Of a DNA stretch of 64,000 nt, positions 1 to 13,078 are shown piece by piece (positions within the stretch are counted from its first letter, which is position 1; each line of letters starts with the position of its first letter). Location of the stretch: positions 15,500,001 to 15,564,000 of the forward strand of contig NC_135119.1 in assembly GCF_050908995.1 (NCBI RefSeq). The letters run 5' to 3'. A program made the position numbers and the translations under genes. The notes below the pieces were generated by a model. That model was not told where the DNA came from and ran no database searches. It saw nothing but the letters and a program-made list of their open reading frames with translations. Source of the stretch: Andrena cerasifolii (taxonomy: Eukaryota; Arthropoda; Insecta; Hymenoptera; Andrenidae).

Positions 1-1066
1 TACAAGGCCGATAAACGTGTGATTATTAACGTGCCAAATCAACTGGCCTCGAAGCCATAAATAAAGGTGACCGCACGCAATCGTTCAATATATGTGTAGG
101 CAGGTATGCACGTAGGTATATCATAGGCAGGAATTCAAATTTCGGCCTTACCGATGGCCAAACATCTCGCTGTCAGCAGAGGAAGAATGAAAATCAATTT
201 CACGGCACCCATACGTTCCTCCACGGTGATTTATACCGCGAAATGAGTGCGAACATGTACCTGTGTGCACACGTCCACCAGTGCTGCATGTCGACTGTCC
301 GAGTAACGAATGAAAGTAAGTCAGACGAATTTGGGGAAGAAGTTGCTTGGCAACTTGGCGAGGGGAAGGATTGCAGAACTTATCAGGAACTTATAGTGTC
401 GCTACAGCGCGCACTCTACACTTTTCACGTATGCCGTATGGGAACCTCCAGAGTTCTCCACGTAGCCCAGGTCCTAAATCATGACTTATTCTATTTGGGG
501 CTGTCTTTGTGCGAGTAAATAAAACTGATCGCGAGTTAAATGGAAAGAGTAGTAAAAGAAGTGCATTTATTTTCATCGATAATCTCCCGCGATAGTAATT
601 AAATGTGTATTGCTGTCTCAATGGACTGGGTTCGAATCTTGTTTGAGGAGACCTGCTCTTTACAGTTGACTGTGACTCAGGACATTGTCTATCCCGATGG
701 TCGACGAGGCGCGTCGATGACAGGGGGCAAATAGATAGGAATCAGGTCAGGAAAATTGTTTTGTCAGTTCATAAGTACGACTGCGCGGGCCAATCAATAT
801 CCTCAGAAATTCGGCAGAAGACAAACCATCTACGGTTAAGGTAAATGTCCCAATACCTGGACATTTAAGGTACCGCGGAAACACGATTGAGAATTTTGCA
901 GTTATACAAGTCGATTTATATAAAAACGATTTTGCAATTACATGGGACACTGTGTGTACTTTATCATTAAAAAAAAAACAACATGTTATTGGATTGAATA
1001 ATTTTGTAAAATATTGAAAAATCGCAGTCCTTATAATGGCCCAATACCTGTGCAGCTTAACTAGTA

Positions 1067-2122
1067 CAGGGTCAGCGTTTTATCCTGCAACCCGCGCTCG
1101 CGTGAACTTGTAAAATGGCAACAGCGCCTCATGGACGCATTCCACTACAACCATGCACCGGCCCAGCGGAGAGCTGCCAGCGACCGCTGGACAGCAGTGA
1201 TGCCCGAGCTCCGAAAATTTTAGGATAGTCTCTTTCAAATTAACGTCGCAAAGAGCTATTGGGAATTTCCCGGCCCAGGTAATCGAGCCGCACGCGCCGC
1301 TTTTATGATCGGTTTACCACTCGCACTCCAGATTACTGTAACGAGGTTTGAAAATAATGTCGACTGATCTCGTACCCGTCTCAATTTAAATTTTTGTAGC
1401 TACGACAGGGTTGACCGCGACGCTATACCCTTGTACGGAGAGATTTTTCGCCACCTGCGTGCAAAAGCCACAATAATGGCGCATCGTTCCAAAAACTGAC
1501 ATTAACTGAAGCCGGTATAGGCGTGGCGCTGAGTAACTAAAACATTCAGACACGAAAATTCTAGAAAAAAAATTAAAACACCGCTACGATCAAAGACACG
1601 TCCCATTAGCTACCCCTTAAGTCTGATCTAGGTGTACACCGCATTAAGGATAAAATCATAAAAAAAGAAATCCAGCACAATAGATTCTGAGGTCTGCAGA
1701 ACTAACACATAATTGAATGAAAATTTAATTTCTCAATTTCTGAAAGTAATGATACAGAAACAACTAGCCCATCGTTTATCATCACCACGATTTTTAAAAA
1801 CGGCATTAAATACAGTATCAAATAAACAGTTTGCAAAAGCTTTTTACAACGATTATTGTTAAAAAATTGATAGGAAAAAAATTAAGTAAATGTAAAATAT
1901 GTTAAATTATCCATCATTAAGAGGAAATAATTGTTTCTCATTTTTCGGCGCAAATTGCATTCCAATATCTTTTATAATTCAAAAGTAATACGAAAAAGGC
2001 CCCAAAATTGTCCACCCGGCCCGGAAATTCTGAATAGCTCTTTGCGACGTTAATTCGTGAGGCGCTGTTGCCATTTTACAAGTTCGCGCGAGCGCGGGTT
2101 GCAGGATATATCGCTGACCCTG
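1067..2122. mobile_element. TA-flanked inverted-repeat transposon (non-autonomous)
   Basis: The termini are CAGGGTCAGCG... and ...CGCTGACCCTG, flanked by TA on each side (1065-1066 and 2123-2124). Beyond the ends the inverted similarity continues for about 65 bp, through 'tatcctgcaacccgcgctcg', then resumes around 'aattaacgtcgcaaagagct' after about 100 bp found only in the left arm. The TA flanks suggest Tc1/mariner-type mobilisation, but that is inference. No transposase was seen. Confidence 0.65.
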
Positions 2123-2538
2123 TATGTCCCGGTGTCCCGATTTTACTGTCCCATTACCTGGGCACATGATGAAACATCAGCAATTTGGATGTTTTCTAGG
2201 GAAATAAAAAAAAAATCAACACAATAGTTTTTCCTACTGGCATATTTTTTCTGTATAAGTAATTTATTCAAATCAGTAAACAAACTTGAGTAAAAACAAT
2301 CTATTATTGAATGACTAATTTTAAAGTTATGTGCATTCGTGTGTGGCACGTGAATTTTACGCATGAATATTGAATATTATCATTAAAACAAGATAACAAG
2401 AATACAAAGTAATAATTGCTAAGGTGTTAAATAACGATTTTAATATTGTGTCAACAATAACTCGTACTTATTTCACAGTTTGCACTCATGGTCAGGTTTA
2501 GGGCCGTTCCGGGATTTCACTGTACCAGTAGATAGACA

Positions 2539-2818
2539 CCCTTAACTGGTATACTGTTTTTGGCAAACCTGACTGGTATACTGGGGTCGTGGCAGACCCC
2601 AAATAAAAAAGGACATAGAAATTTGTAAAGTCGACACTAGAGCAACCACTACGAATATTTTCTTCTTAGGTAATGTAGAAAATAATAGAAGCGTAGAAAG
2701 TTAAACTATTATTTTAAAATTAATTAGAAATTCAGTTTACCAACTTAGACAACCGAAAATTGTACATGGAACTTTGGGTGCTTGGGGTCACGAGCGACCC
2801 CAGGATACCAGTTAAGGG
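2539..2818. mobile_element. Short MITE-like inverted repeat
   Basis: The left end reads CCCTTAACTGGTATACTG and the right end is the near reverse complement, ...GGATACCAGTTAAGGG. An inner 'ggggtcg..gaccc' motif is also mirrored. It is about 280 bp long with no coding capacity and is nested within the larger 837-3187 element. The superfamily is not certain. Confidence 0.55.
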
Positions 2819-4914
2819 TTAATTTTAATCTTCCAATCAAAAAATAATACTGCAAGGTACCATTTTTCTAAATATGTATTAGTTGTACCAATATACCAAA
2901 CATTATTAATATTCGCTTAAGAAAAAGTAGAGACTGATTAGCAAATCAGAAAAGAGCAATACTAAAATGGTGTAAACTGGAGAGTTAAAAAAAAATTATT
3001 TCTATTACGAGTGTTACGAGTTTACTAAAAAAAAAATATGTACACGAATATATTTTATTAAACATTTGAATAATTGAATAAAATAGTTCTTTTATGGATA
3101 AAGCGAATATTAAATGTAACACTCCGTATTATTTACACTAGTGTCCAGTTACTGGGACGTGTCCAGGTATTGGGACATTTACCTTACGCGTCTTTCGACT
3201 GTCTCCATAAATGTTTCCTCCAGAAGTCTGGCATTAATTCCGATCACCAAGCTGTACCGTCACTAAAAGCGCGTTCGCGATCAAGACAGTAGGAAGAATC
3301 TTATCCTCTGCGTACAAGCACTTTAGCCACCCAATTGCATTCCAAGCGAAGCTTCCTTGGCAAGGAAGTATCATAGGAAAGATGAAAGACTCAGCAATCC
3401 GTTATCTACCAAGAGAAACGAACCCATTAAAGAAACACGAGTTTCCTTATCGTAGAATCGTAGACGGTAATAAAATACCCGCGCACCTAAATATAGGCGT
3501 GCTTATGTCTACTCGCGACGGAACAGGTTCGATCCGCGCTCGTTAGGCGTTACCGTGACAGAATTTACTGGGAGCGCGCTTCGCGAGAAACGTCAACGGT
3601 CGGGCAACTTTATTACGAAGAACGCGCGTAACAGTAAAACACGATAGCGCTATTGATGCCGTTCGAGTAACAATAACGGTTTTATGAGGCTCGTTAAACG
3701 TCGCGATATTCCTTATTACCGTTCAGCAGAGCCTGTTAGTCGACGAACGAACGAGTCGCGGTCCGCGAAAGTCCCTCGTGCATAGCGCAAGTACTTACGT
3801 GTGCGCGCTCGTGCTCGCGCGCCCATGCGCACAATTTAATATTCCACGCTCGCGAAACAGGGGGGGACGGAGCGCGGTTATCGCAAATTCTTAAAATCGT
3901 AAATCGCTCCTTACCAAAGAAAAAGTTAACGACTATGTTCCGCCGTATCGTTGTCGGTCACGGTAAGCGCGCGACACCACCGTACACAAGCACCTGACGA
4001 CTAACAATAAGCATAACAAACTGACCGGGTTATTGTGCGACGCTAGACAGTAGCAAACGCATACGTTTTTCTAATAATCTAGTCTGATTCTAATAATCCG
4101 AGATGGTCCCTAAGTCCCTAATGCCACGTTTCATTCGTCCCTGGCAGGGAGGATTCTGTAATCTGCATTTACGACTCAAATATTTATCCAACAAAAGGAG
4201 CTGCATCCCCGGGCGTTGTACCGTGTAATCGGATGTGGAAATCAGATAGCTTCAAATACAGCTGGAACGTGGCTAGCCGACAGTTTTTTTCTCGCTGAAA
4301 GGTATCCTGTTCAGGTAGCTCCAGGAAGTTTGGGATACTAGAGATAACGTTAATTTCATAGATGCGGTGTGTTGTTAGACGTCGCAGAACTGTATCATTT
4401 TTAATTCCTATCACAAGGGGAGAAATAATTATTGTACTTAATGTTTGGAAAAGGGCTTGCACCGAATTCTTAAATTTACCTACAGCAAGTTTCAGGGCGC
4501 TTCGGGGTTGAAAGTTTTCCCCGAGCAGTTGGATGGGATATTTCTGAAACTTTCTGAAATTAGGGAAATCGGAAGAGGAAGGAATGCGGTGCCCCTATCG
4601 AGGACCATCTTTCCGGTAACGTAATACCGGAGGTCCTCGTGGTTGCTCGCGCACACATTCAACCCCTGCGTTTCCTTACGTCATCTGCACCGTGCCCCCT
4701 GGCTTTTAGCCTTTGAATAATATTTGAATTGCGTAATGCTCCTCTAAAAGGGGATCGTTACCGCATAAGGGCAGATGATCCTCTGCGATCAACGGATTAG
4801 TTTCTTGCGAACGCGCGATTTTATCGGGACAGATTAAAGAAGCTGACACTCTGCGATTCATTTACTAAACTACTATATAATACTATTGCCGAGAATCAAA
4901 GCGGGGCATTAGCT

Positions 4915-5511
4915 CAGGGCCGTTCCTGGCGGGGGTGCAGAAGGTGGGCGGTCAAACTTAAGGATGAATTTCAGTGACAATCTTAGCCAAAAGCTAATCA
5001 ATTTCCAAGATATTAATCAATTTTCCGGAATTCTTGTGGCAATATAGTTCGGTGCTTGATATTTCCATACACAAAATTTCAAAAACTTTGGCCTAATATT
5101 TCACTCTTAATTTTGTAGTTGTATTTCTCAATATTGCGCTTTCCCATAAGAATACACGTTAAATTAAAAGTTAAATAATTCAAAGACTACCGAATCAATT
5201 TTTCTAAAAATTTCCGAGGGCTTTTACTATTGCAGAAAAATTCATTCCTCCAATTTTCAAAGATTTTCGCTTATTTTGAATGTTACCGAAGTTCATCCTT
5301 AAGGGCGGCCGCAGGCCGTTTATTATATGTAAAGTTTTGACTAATAAGAATAATAACCGAAACTCTTTTCCATGATAACTGTTTAAAATGATGTATATAT
5401 AGATATAAAAGTAGACACTGCATGTCAAATTCTTAATTAAAAAATATTAAATTAATAAGGGCGGCAATATTGTTTTTGCACCTGGGCGGCCAAAACCCAG
5501 GAACGGCCCTG
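4915..5511. mobile_element. hAT-type MITE
   Basis: Both termini carry CAGGGCCGTTCCTGG in inverted orientation. The flanks are an imperfect 8-bp target duplication, cattagct at 4907-4914 and cattagac at 5512-5519. An 8-bp duplication with CAGGG-type ends fits hAT elements. The interior of about 600 bp has no transposase homology that I can see. Confidence 0.7.
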
Positions 5512-6627
5512 CATTAGACAAATGAAAAGAGTAACTAACGAGGCAAACTAGACTACAACATGCCACAGAATATCTCTTTATAAAGAAACTGAGCAAATCA
5601 ATACAATCGATAAAACCCCCTCCCTTTTGCATAACGTGTATAAAGTAATCCTCTCAGAATGCGTGTGAAACCTAATTGGAGATGCCCCGGAAAATTTGAA
5701 GGGAGCAGAATGTTATTGGCCAAAAGCAGGTCGTCTAACATCATGGTGAAATGAGAAATTTTCTGAATGCCCGAATAAATTAGACTTCTTCTTAAGCGGA
5801 TCCGCGAGAACCGGATCGAGAGCAGGAACTCTAGTTCTCAGCTAGGGTACCTAGTCTTCTTAATGCTTTCGTACTTCGTACACGACTCCCTCCTCATCTG
5901 TTTGCAACCGTCCTCCGCTTCGTCTCCTCTTCGTCTTTTCTCTTCTTTTAACCGAGATTACAGAAAATTAATTACTATACGTCCGTATAGCAGAAATCCA
6001 CTGGACTGTTTGCGACGAGAAATGCAAAATATCGAATTCGCAGGGTACTTCTACTTTTTTTTCTTTTTTTTCTATGAAATAAAAAACTTGAAAGACTGGA
6101 AAGTAGATATCAACAGTGCCCCACACCACGAAGAAATCGCAAGCTATTGAACGCATCACCAATTCAGCATGTGCACTGAAAATCAAAGCATTTGGTTTCG
6201 ATTGGTTTCTTTTGTAGAAAAATGAGGATTGTTCACGGAGCTATGTAGCGCTATCTACCAGCTTTCTTCCTCTCTTTCCAATTACATTCTCCCCTCTCTG
6301 TGCCGCTTCCACATGCAGGCGCCGCGTAAAATAATAATATTAAGCCAGGTGAGATTTAATCGGGGGGCCTTTGAACGAAGCCGGACTGGCATGCTACGTA
6401 TTGCCTGTGGTAGTCCACTCGCGCCCACCGCACACACTCTTATTTGCATCGGTGCGCTCGCGTACGTGCGCGAGAATTACATTCATGTTTGGCAGCGAGT
6501 TTAAGCGCACTTGGTCGATCGACGTTGCGTCAACGTGAAATACAATTATTCGTTTTTCTAACAACTTCCGTGGCGAAACTCGATGACATTAGCCGGTCGC
6601 AAACGTCCCTCCTACGGCTCTTGATAC

Positions 6628-7478
6628 CCGGTGACCCGGGTACTCGGTTAACCGGGTGATACCCGGTTACCCGGGCGCTACCCGGGTCTGCGGGTAATAC
6701 GGTTACAGGTACTCGATACTCGTACGATACGGGCAACACACTTCGACAGCCATCTCGGGCAGCAACTTCACGCTCGTCGAAATCGCTTTCTTCTCACCCT
6801 TGTCACGCAATGTACTATTACTGGGTTACGGCCATACAAGAAAGGATTTAAAAGGAAATTTACGAGAAAGAAGACAACGAAGCGTGGCTAGACTTAAGTA
6901 GCCAGAAGCGGCGTAGAAGGATAAGGTAGGCTAACAAGGGAAGATCCCGAACTCGAAAATTCAAAACATTCTGAAACCTTGCGAATGTATAGGGGATTTC
7001 CTCCTGATTACAGCGCAATTTTTGTTTGCTGCCCAAATTCACTCTAAGCGGGTGGAATTAACCCCTGACAAATTCGGCTATTTTCCGATTTTACTTTGTA
7101 ACTCGCAATCTGTAAGAGATAGTAAAAAAGTTTCAAGACAAAAGTTACTTCTTTTAATTAGATCTATCGTTTGGTGAAAAAAAAACATTTTACAGTTCAC
7201 GAGTTATAACGCAAAATCGGCAAATAACCGGATTTTCAGCGGCCAATTACACCCCCTTAGAGTGAATTTGGGCAACAAACAAAAATTGCGCTGTAACGAG
7301 GAGGAAGTTCCCTACGTATTCACAAAGTTTCAGAATTTTTCGAATTTCCGGGTTCGGGATGTTCACTTGTAAGTTGATTACCCGTATAACACGAGTATCG
7401 GGTAATCGTAACCGTATCACTCGCAAATCTGGGTAGCACCCGGGTAACCGGGTGGGACCCGGTTCACCGGGTACCCGG
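6628..7478. mobile_element. Foldback element with GGGTAACC-rich arms and a nested palindrome
   Basis: Arms of roughly 90-110 bp, rich in 'acccgggtaaccggg', face each other at about 6628-6735 and 7375-7478. Both contain cggttac, gatactcgt and atacggg blocks in mirrored order. Inside lies a second inverted pair, 6944-7060 against about 7238-7358, sharing the motifs cagcgcaatttttgtttg and caaattcactctaag. No protein is encoded. Exact ends and target duplication were not determined. Confidence 0.6.
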
Positions 7479-10344
7479 AAACCCGCGAACAGTAACAGTC
7501 ACTCCCTCCCCTCCAAGCATACGTAATGCGAATACGATCCAAGTGAAAAATTATTGCCTATTCCCAGAACCTAACCCAAATGATTCGAACCATTTGTAGT
7601 ACAACTGTGCGTACTGATCAGTACTTTGAAAGTTTTCAACAAAACTCCTCAAAAGCTCATCCCTTCGGAAACTAAATAATGCCGCCAACAACCCACTTAA
7701 CTGCGCGCTATCACGGCCTTTAACCTGCCTCGATCTGTCTATTCCTTTATTCCCCGTCACACCTCTTACCCTTTCCCGCGACGCTTCGCCCTGTTCGCAT
7801 TTCTTCCCGGGACAAATAACTTCCGGCCCCAAAAACCTCCGAGTCGTATCCGCCCAGATTTGGGTTTACAATCAAAATTTGTGTCTTAGAACTAAAATAC
7901 CATTGCCTTTCGAAGAAATGTTCAAATTTCTTCCCTCTTCTTGTTTTGGGGCCAAGTTTGTCAAGATTAGACGAGAGACGAAAAGGGCAGTTTTCTTCTA
8001 CTATGTGAAATTATTGAATAAAACGGCAAAAAACTGTGTTCAACATTTTATGGCACAACCGTGCGACATTCCGAGTTTTTTTCTATCAACCACAAATACA
8101 AATAGAAATATCTGTCTATGTACACAGTTTCTATGCATCAAAGTAGTTTCACGAGTTCAGGAAAATTATTATACCTAGTTACTAGTTCCACCAACAAGCC
8201 TATCATTCGATCCGACACGATCGTGTAACATTTGCATCGCTAAACGATACCTGCGGTTTTAATTAGTGTTATTAGCGTCCGCCGTAGAAGAAATTCTAAT
8301 TACCGGGGTAGCGGCGGCGTTTAATCGAAGGTGATTTGTTCATTCCGCGCGAGCAAACGTTTCCTTGATCGCTCGGCATTCGAGATTTGCCTTTTTTAGA
8401 ATGAAATCAGACGTAACTGATTATATCACGAATGAACAAGTACACGACGTATCGCTAAGTTTCATCGATTATTCAGTGGCAAGACAGTAATGCGGATTGA
8501 CCGACTTCTGCTTTTATTTTTCCAATTACAAAGCTCCGCGCTGCTACTTATTTTTAGGTTGAAAACAGAGCCCGAAGGAAAAATGTTTTCCGCCTGCTCA
8601 AACATTTTTCATACATTCAACGCCGGTGAAAAAGTTTGAATAGGATCAGTTTCAAGGACTCTACAGACTTTGCTTATCCCGAAGGGAAATAACTGTCGGG
8701 GGAAACAGTTACATTCTCGTCTGATTTCGAGTATTTTCCACGTCCTTGACTGCCGAAGCATTGTCTAACAATAAAATCGCAGCGGCCAAGGTCCGAGGAA
8801 AGTTCCATCGGGAACGGTAATGATCCTCGACTCACGGAGACTCGGCTGATTCGTGAGATACAGCGGTATCGTATAGAAAATCAGCAAGCCCGCGCTCTGT
8901 CCTCCCGTTAAGGTGCTAAATTGATGAATGAGTCGCGAAAACGGAAAACATTTCATGCTATCACGCCGGCCGTGACTACTAATAGAACTTGTCCAACTTG
9001 ATTATTCGGCTTGAAGATGCGTGAGCTTAATGGCCACGGGCCAACTTCGGAACACGGTGTTTAAGTGACTGATGTTTACGGATTATTCGGAAAATCCGTT
9101 AAATAACATTCGCCTCATCCTCGAGAGAAATCGCTCGTACCATATTTTATTCTGTTCCGATACTCGTGCCGCGTTATTAGCGCGACACTTTCAGCTTAAA
9201 GTATAATATTATATATAAACTAATATGCGACGAAGGCGTACGCCGCGCCGGGAAACGATACAGGCAAACATGGGTAAAAAAGAAAATGTGGCTCTAAGGC
9301 GGTGCCTTGACAGTTTCGTCCACCCTCTGCCATTAAGTAAATTGACTTCCACATACCGGCAGACTAAATAACAATCTAATTTCCATAATGCGTAGACGCC
9401 ACCTTTTTTTTCGTCGGGATGCGTGGCTCGTTTTAAATAGCTTACCTGCAATTATCTTTGTACAAAGTACGAACATTCGCGATAAACAAAACAGGCGGAG
9501 AAAATTTTTCAAAACACTCAGGAATCCGTGTCGTATTTCCGAATTAACTTCGGAACTTGCAATCTCCACGTGCACAACGTAGCGTGAAACGTCGATACGA
9601 GGCATGTCCCTGAAACTGTTACAATAACTTCAGAAACAGAAATTGCAGTGACCAAGTTACCCGATCGATAAATACGGGCACAGTAATATCACGTAATGAT
9701 TTATCCTTGATATTCGGTAACAGCTGATGCAATTTGATCCAATTTTAGGGCTTAACCCTATCGTGAATCCACGGTTGAACGGATTCTGTCCTTAGAACAC
9801 TGACCAGCTGTGTTGGACAATAAACGGCCATCGGTCGAAAGCCGAAACATAAGCTTAATCGGCATATATTGCCCTAACCTCTACCATGGGCACGTCGGGC
9901 ATTAACGTCCACGTCCAAAACAGAAGGGAATATAAGCCAAAGATGTGTCCCTTTTAACGAATTAGTACCTAACTATCTGGCATGTAACTGATCTCTCAAA
10001 GTTTTAATCAGACAGCTCGAGGAATATTACAAACTTAAAACGTTGGAGAAGTATTCCAGATCTCCAGTATTTCGTAGAGAGAACGCCTCAATCACGTTGT
10101 TAGAATCGTCCCACCCACGTGGTGGATAGTTTGAAAACAGAAGTATGGCGTCCCACACGACACGGCAAAAATTATATTTATTAAATACATACTTTTGGAT
10201 GACCAGCACCTTTTGACAACTCGCAGCACAGCGTACAGAGTCCCAAGCAGAAATCGGTCGCATCGAAGTCGTGAAAATCGTGTAGAGCATTAACTGTTGC
10301 ACAACTTATGTTCGAATATAAAGAAAACCTAAAATCTGTTGCAG

Positions 10345-10835
10345 TCGCGAAGGCAAACCAGAGCGTGGGAGAATTTGGTGGCAGCACGATCGCGAGTACG
10401 AGTGGATCTGCGTATACTCATGCGACAAGTGGTCCTGTTAACTGTCTTACCGGCGGCCCGTTGGCCAGTATCGCAGGTGGCTTCAACAATACCGGCCGGA
10501 CCAACTTCACGAACAAGCAGCTCACGGAACTTGAGAAAGAGTTTCACTTCAACAAGTACCTGACCAGGGCAAGGCGCATCGAAATTGCGTCTGCGTTACA
10601 GCTAAATGAAACGCAGGTAAAAATATGGTTCCAGAACAGGAGGATGAAGCAGAAGAAAAGGATGAAGGAGGGCCTGATACCGGCGGAGAGTGGAACAGTG
10701 GCGCCACTTGGTGGTACTAGAAGTAGCAGTAATTCGCCGACTAGCTCTTCGAGCCACGAAGCCGGTGGTCTCGGTTTATCAAATTTCGCAAGCGACAATA
10801 GTCGGGAATCGCCACCCTCGTCCTCGAAAGATTGA
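10345..10835 (+). CDS. Labial, Hox1 homeodomain protein, 3' coding exon
   Basis: This is the last coding exon of a Hox transcription factor. It opens after the acceptor ctgttgcag at 10344 in codon phase 2 and ends with TGA at 10833-10835. The homeodomain lies at 10485-10664. Within it are GRTNFTNKQLTELEKEFHF, LTRARRIEIASALQLNETQ and the recognition helix KIWFQNRRMKQKKR, a Labial/Hox1 signature; the segment NFTNKQLTELEKEFHFNKYL is typical of labial rather than other Hox classes. Downstream is a Ser-rich tail (SSSNSPTSSSSHEAGG). The hexapeptide exon is not in the window, so the gene is partial here. In insects labial patterns the intercalary head segment and midgut. The upstream ATG at 10308 lies within intron sequence and is not the start. 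Confidence 0.95.
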
Positions 10836-12692
10836 CGCGCTCTTTGCTGCAGCAACGAACAAATTTATGGTCTACGACTTAACGACGATTGGTGAAAGTC
10901 GAAAGAGAAGGAGAACTTACAGTTTGAGCGATTGTACGTGAATCGAATGTTAATTCTCAATTCACTCCTTGCTGCAGCAGTTTACGATCATATCCTTGTC
11001 GTAATAGTGCAAAAAAAAAAACCAATTGTAAGAAAACGAAAACCTTTATGGCTGAACTGTTCTTCTAATAATACGTGGCACAATTTTCTCGTGATCTTGC
11101 GAATCGATCATCAAAATTAGTCGAATGTATAGAATTAATAGAAGTTCAATGACGCATGTACCAATTTTGTATTAACTATTTATTTGTTTTCTTTGTAGCT
11201 CGTATATACCGTGAATGATAATGTTAATGGAATCGATCCACGCGACTGATTCTTAAAATTATTCCGCAAGGTTACCATATACCTCAGTTTCTGTAAATGG
11301 TATAACAATATTTATATATGTAATTATAAATACCAATGATTGAATACAATATATCCTGTAAAAAAAATCTGTGAAAATATTGCTTTAGATGCTTGCTAGT
11401 TGCATCTAGAGATTAGTCTTCTTTTTGGCGAGGACAATTATTGTTCGATGTTATCATCCCCATCTTGTCTGTCCTTTTTAATGCCTTTTTACGTCCTCTT
11501 TTCCCCTGTGTAGATATATTTCTAAACGACCTAGTAATTTCGCAACGAAAACACACTTGAAAATCTTTAACCTCTCCAAACTAATAGGAAGATCAACGCG
11601 CGTCTCGTATCTCGTAAAATTGAAGATTATTAATAAAATTTATGTCACTATGAAAATTCTTCGTAAGTTCTGACAAAAAACGTCCGAAGCGTACGCTGCT
11701 GTAATGCTACTGTATGTACGACTAAGGAATAGAAACGATTATCATCGCATAATTGCGATATTCCAACACTAGAATATAACCTTTCTTATAACGATAGCAT
11801 GGTAACACTAGTTGTGCTCCCAATTTGAATGTATTCTGTATGTATATGTACATAAAATCTAATGAAAATCTTGTGTCAGTGACAATGTATGTATGTATGT
11901 ATGTACCTCATTATACAGTAATAATACACTGCAAAGCGGAACAGTAAATTTAGGAGGGAAACATTCCTAACCTTCGATCTAGGTAGTCAACAGGTAAGAA
12001 ACTACTCTGTACACTGAAATGATTTTTCAATGGAAAGATTCGTATTGACTCTATTTAAGTTAATCCAACCACTCGAAAGTTTACAAATTCATATAATCGT
12101 ATAGCTATATAGATTATATTGTGATCCAATACAGATTCTGTACCTAAAGAAATGCGATTGCGCTGTAGTGTTGCGTAGAATTCTGTAGAAAAATAAACTA
12201 TTATTACATTACTCTGCGAAGAGACCGTATAGAACTCACTCAAACTATCCAAAATAAAGCAGCCTTTTTTTCATAGAATGGCATGTGTACTCTAATATAT
12301 TCGTTATCCTTCATCCAAGAAATTCGATAACAAATTTGAAATTCAGGCTGACCAACATTATAAAAAGCATGTCCAGCGACCGCACTGAAGTTTGCAGCGT
12401 ATTGCGTTGCTAACACTGCTTTTCGGTAACAACAGTCATAACCTTTACCGAATGCGTTGCAAGTTTCGAAAACAAGAGATGACTTTTTTCAAGGTTTCTC
12501 GTTGGATATATCGTGACATTAGATAAAATTTATCGCCATACGTTATACATTTGTTAGTCATTAGGGAGTATTTACGAACAGAGAAATTCTTTGAACCGAA
12601 AACTAGAAATTCGCGGAAAACATTGCGTTCCTCTGTGCAGCATCGAACGAGCATAATGATAACTTTACGAAATGCGTGAGAAAGTTTGAGAA
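10836..12692. other. Labial 3' UTR and intergenic region
   Basis: No coding sequence is supported. The sequence is AT-rich and probably begins with the labial 3' UTR; an AATAAA-containing stretch lies near 11630. A short (GTAT)n tract lies at 11886-11905. The upstream region of the SNAPC5-like gene occupies the right end. Confidence 0.6.
11886..11905. repeat. (GTAT)n microsatellite
   Basis: Five tandem copies of a GTAT tetranucleotide in the presumed labial 3' flank. Confidence 0.8.
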
Positions 12693-13078
12693 ATGGAGGA
12701 TGACGTGGAAAAGCCCCGTACAAAAATGAATGCTAACGAACTGCTTGCTTTTCAAAGAGATTTAAAGCAGGAAAAGGAGCTTTTCTTAAAAATATTATCA
12801 AAAATCGACAACCAAGTGCATAGGCTGCAGGTAAATATAAATCGCGTAATGTCCGTTGTGCCTTTGGAAGTACTATTTATTACGAAATTTTTAAGGTGGA
12901 GCAGCTTCATTTGTTAGGATTAATGAACAAGTCGTTGAAAGGCACGGAGGATAAATCATCGTACGAATCTGTGAATGATAAACAAGAGCCAGACTCCGCG
13001 AACAAATCCTTGGACTTGTCTATAGTTTCGGCTTTTAAATATTTCCAAGAAGAAATTGAAGACGAAGATGATATTTAG
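12693..13078 (+). CDS. SNAPC5-like subunit of the snRNA-activating protein complex
   Basis: There are two exons, 12693-12830 and 12896-13078, split by a 65-bp GT-AG intron in phase 0; the product is 106 aa. The joined centre reads DNQVHRLQ|VEQLHLLGLMNK, which resembles the human SNAPC5 (SNAP19) heptad region (DQLNRLKVEELALQSMI). The C-terminus is acidic (EEIEDEDDI), as in that family. SNAPC5 is a small coiled-coil subunit of the complex that binds the proximal sequence element of snRNA genes and recruits Pol II or Pol III. The start is the first ATG in frame with the helical region. The family is short and weakly conserved, so the assignment rests on length, intron position within the coiled coil, and motif similarity. 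Confidence 0.72.

Larger units (their letters stand above)
837..3187. mobile_element. Composite inverted-terminal-repeat element, host of nested elements
   Basis: The left end carries GGTAAATGTCCCAATACCTG and the right end its reverse complement, ending ...GACATTTACC. Similar 'cctgg/gggac' motifs recur inside, near 1040 and 2145. The span contains at least two further elements (1067-2122 and 2539-2818). No transposase frame is recognisable, so it is non-autonomous or decayed. The outer boundaries rest only on the inverted termini; I could not define a clean target duplication. Confidence 0.5.
1..10344. other. Non-coding region, probable labial intron/upstream region
   Basis: I see no convincing coding exon here; the open frames are short and match no family I know. 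The only gene to the right on this strand is the labial homeobox exon, which opens with a splice acceptor, so its 5' exons (hexapeptide region) must lie to the left. No hexapeptide-containing exon is visible in these 10 kb, so they probably lie outside the window and this stretch is intron. That is inference. It holds several inverted-repeat transposons, listed separately. The rest is unique-looking AT-rich sequence that could include Hox enhancers, but nothing specific can be named. Confidence 0.55.

Noticed and set aside
610..665. GGTTCGAATCTTG resembles a tRNA B box
   Set aside because: No A box or acceptor stem at the right distance; no cloverleaf forms.
10308..10344. ATG at 10308 as the start of labial
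   Set aside because: The bases before 10345 form a splice acceptor (ctgttgcag) and the encoded residues are not labial-like. The true start is in an upstream exon.
10544..10855. 103-codon minus-strand open frame opposite labial
   Set aside because: Antisense shadow of the homeobox exon.
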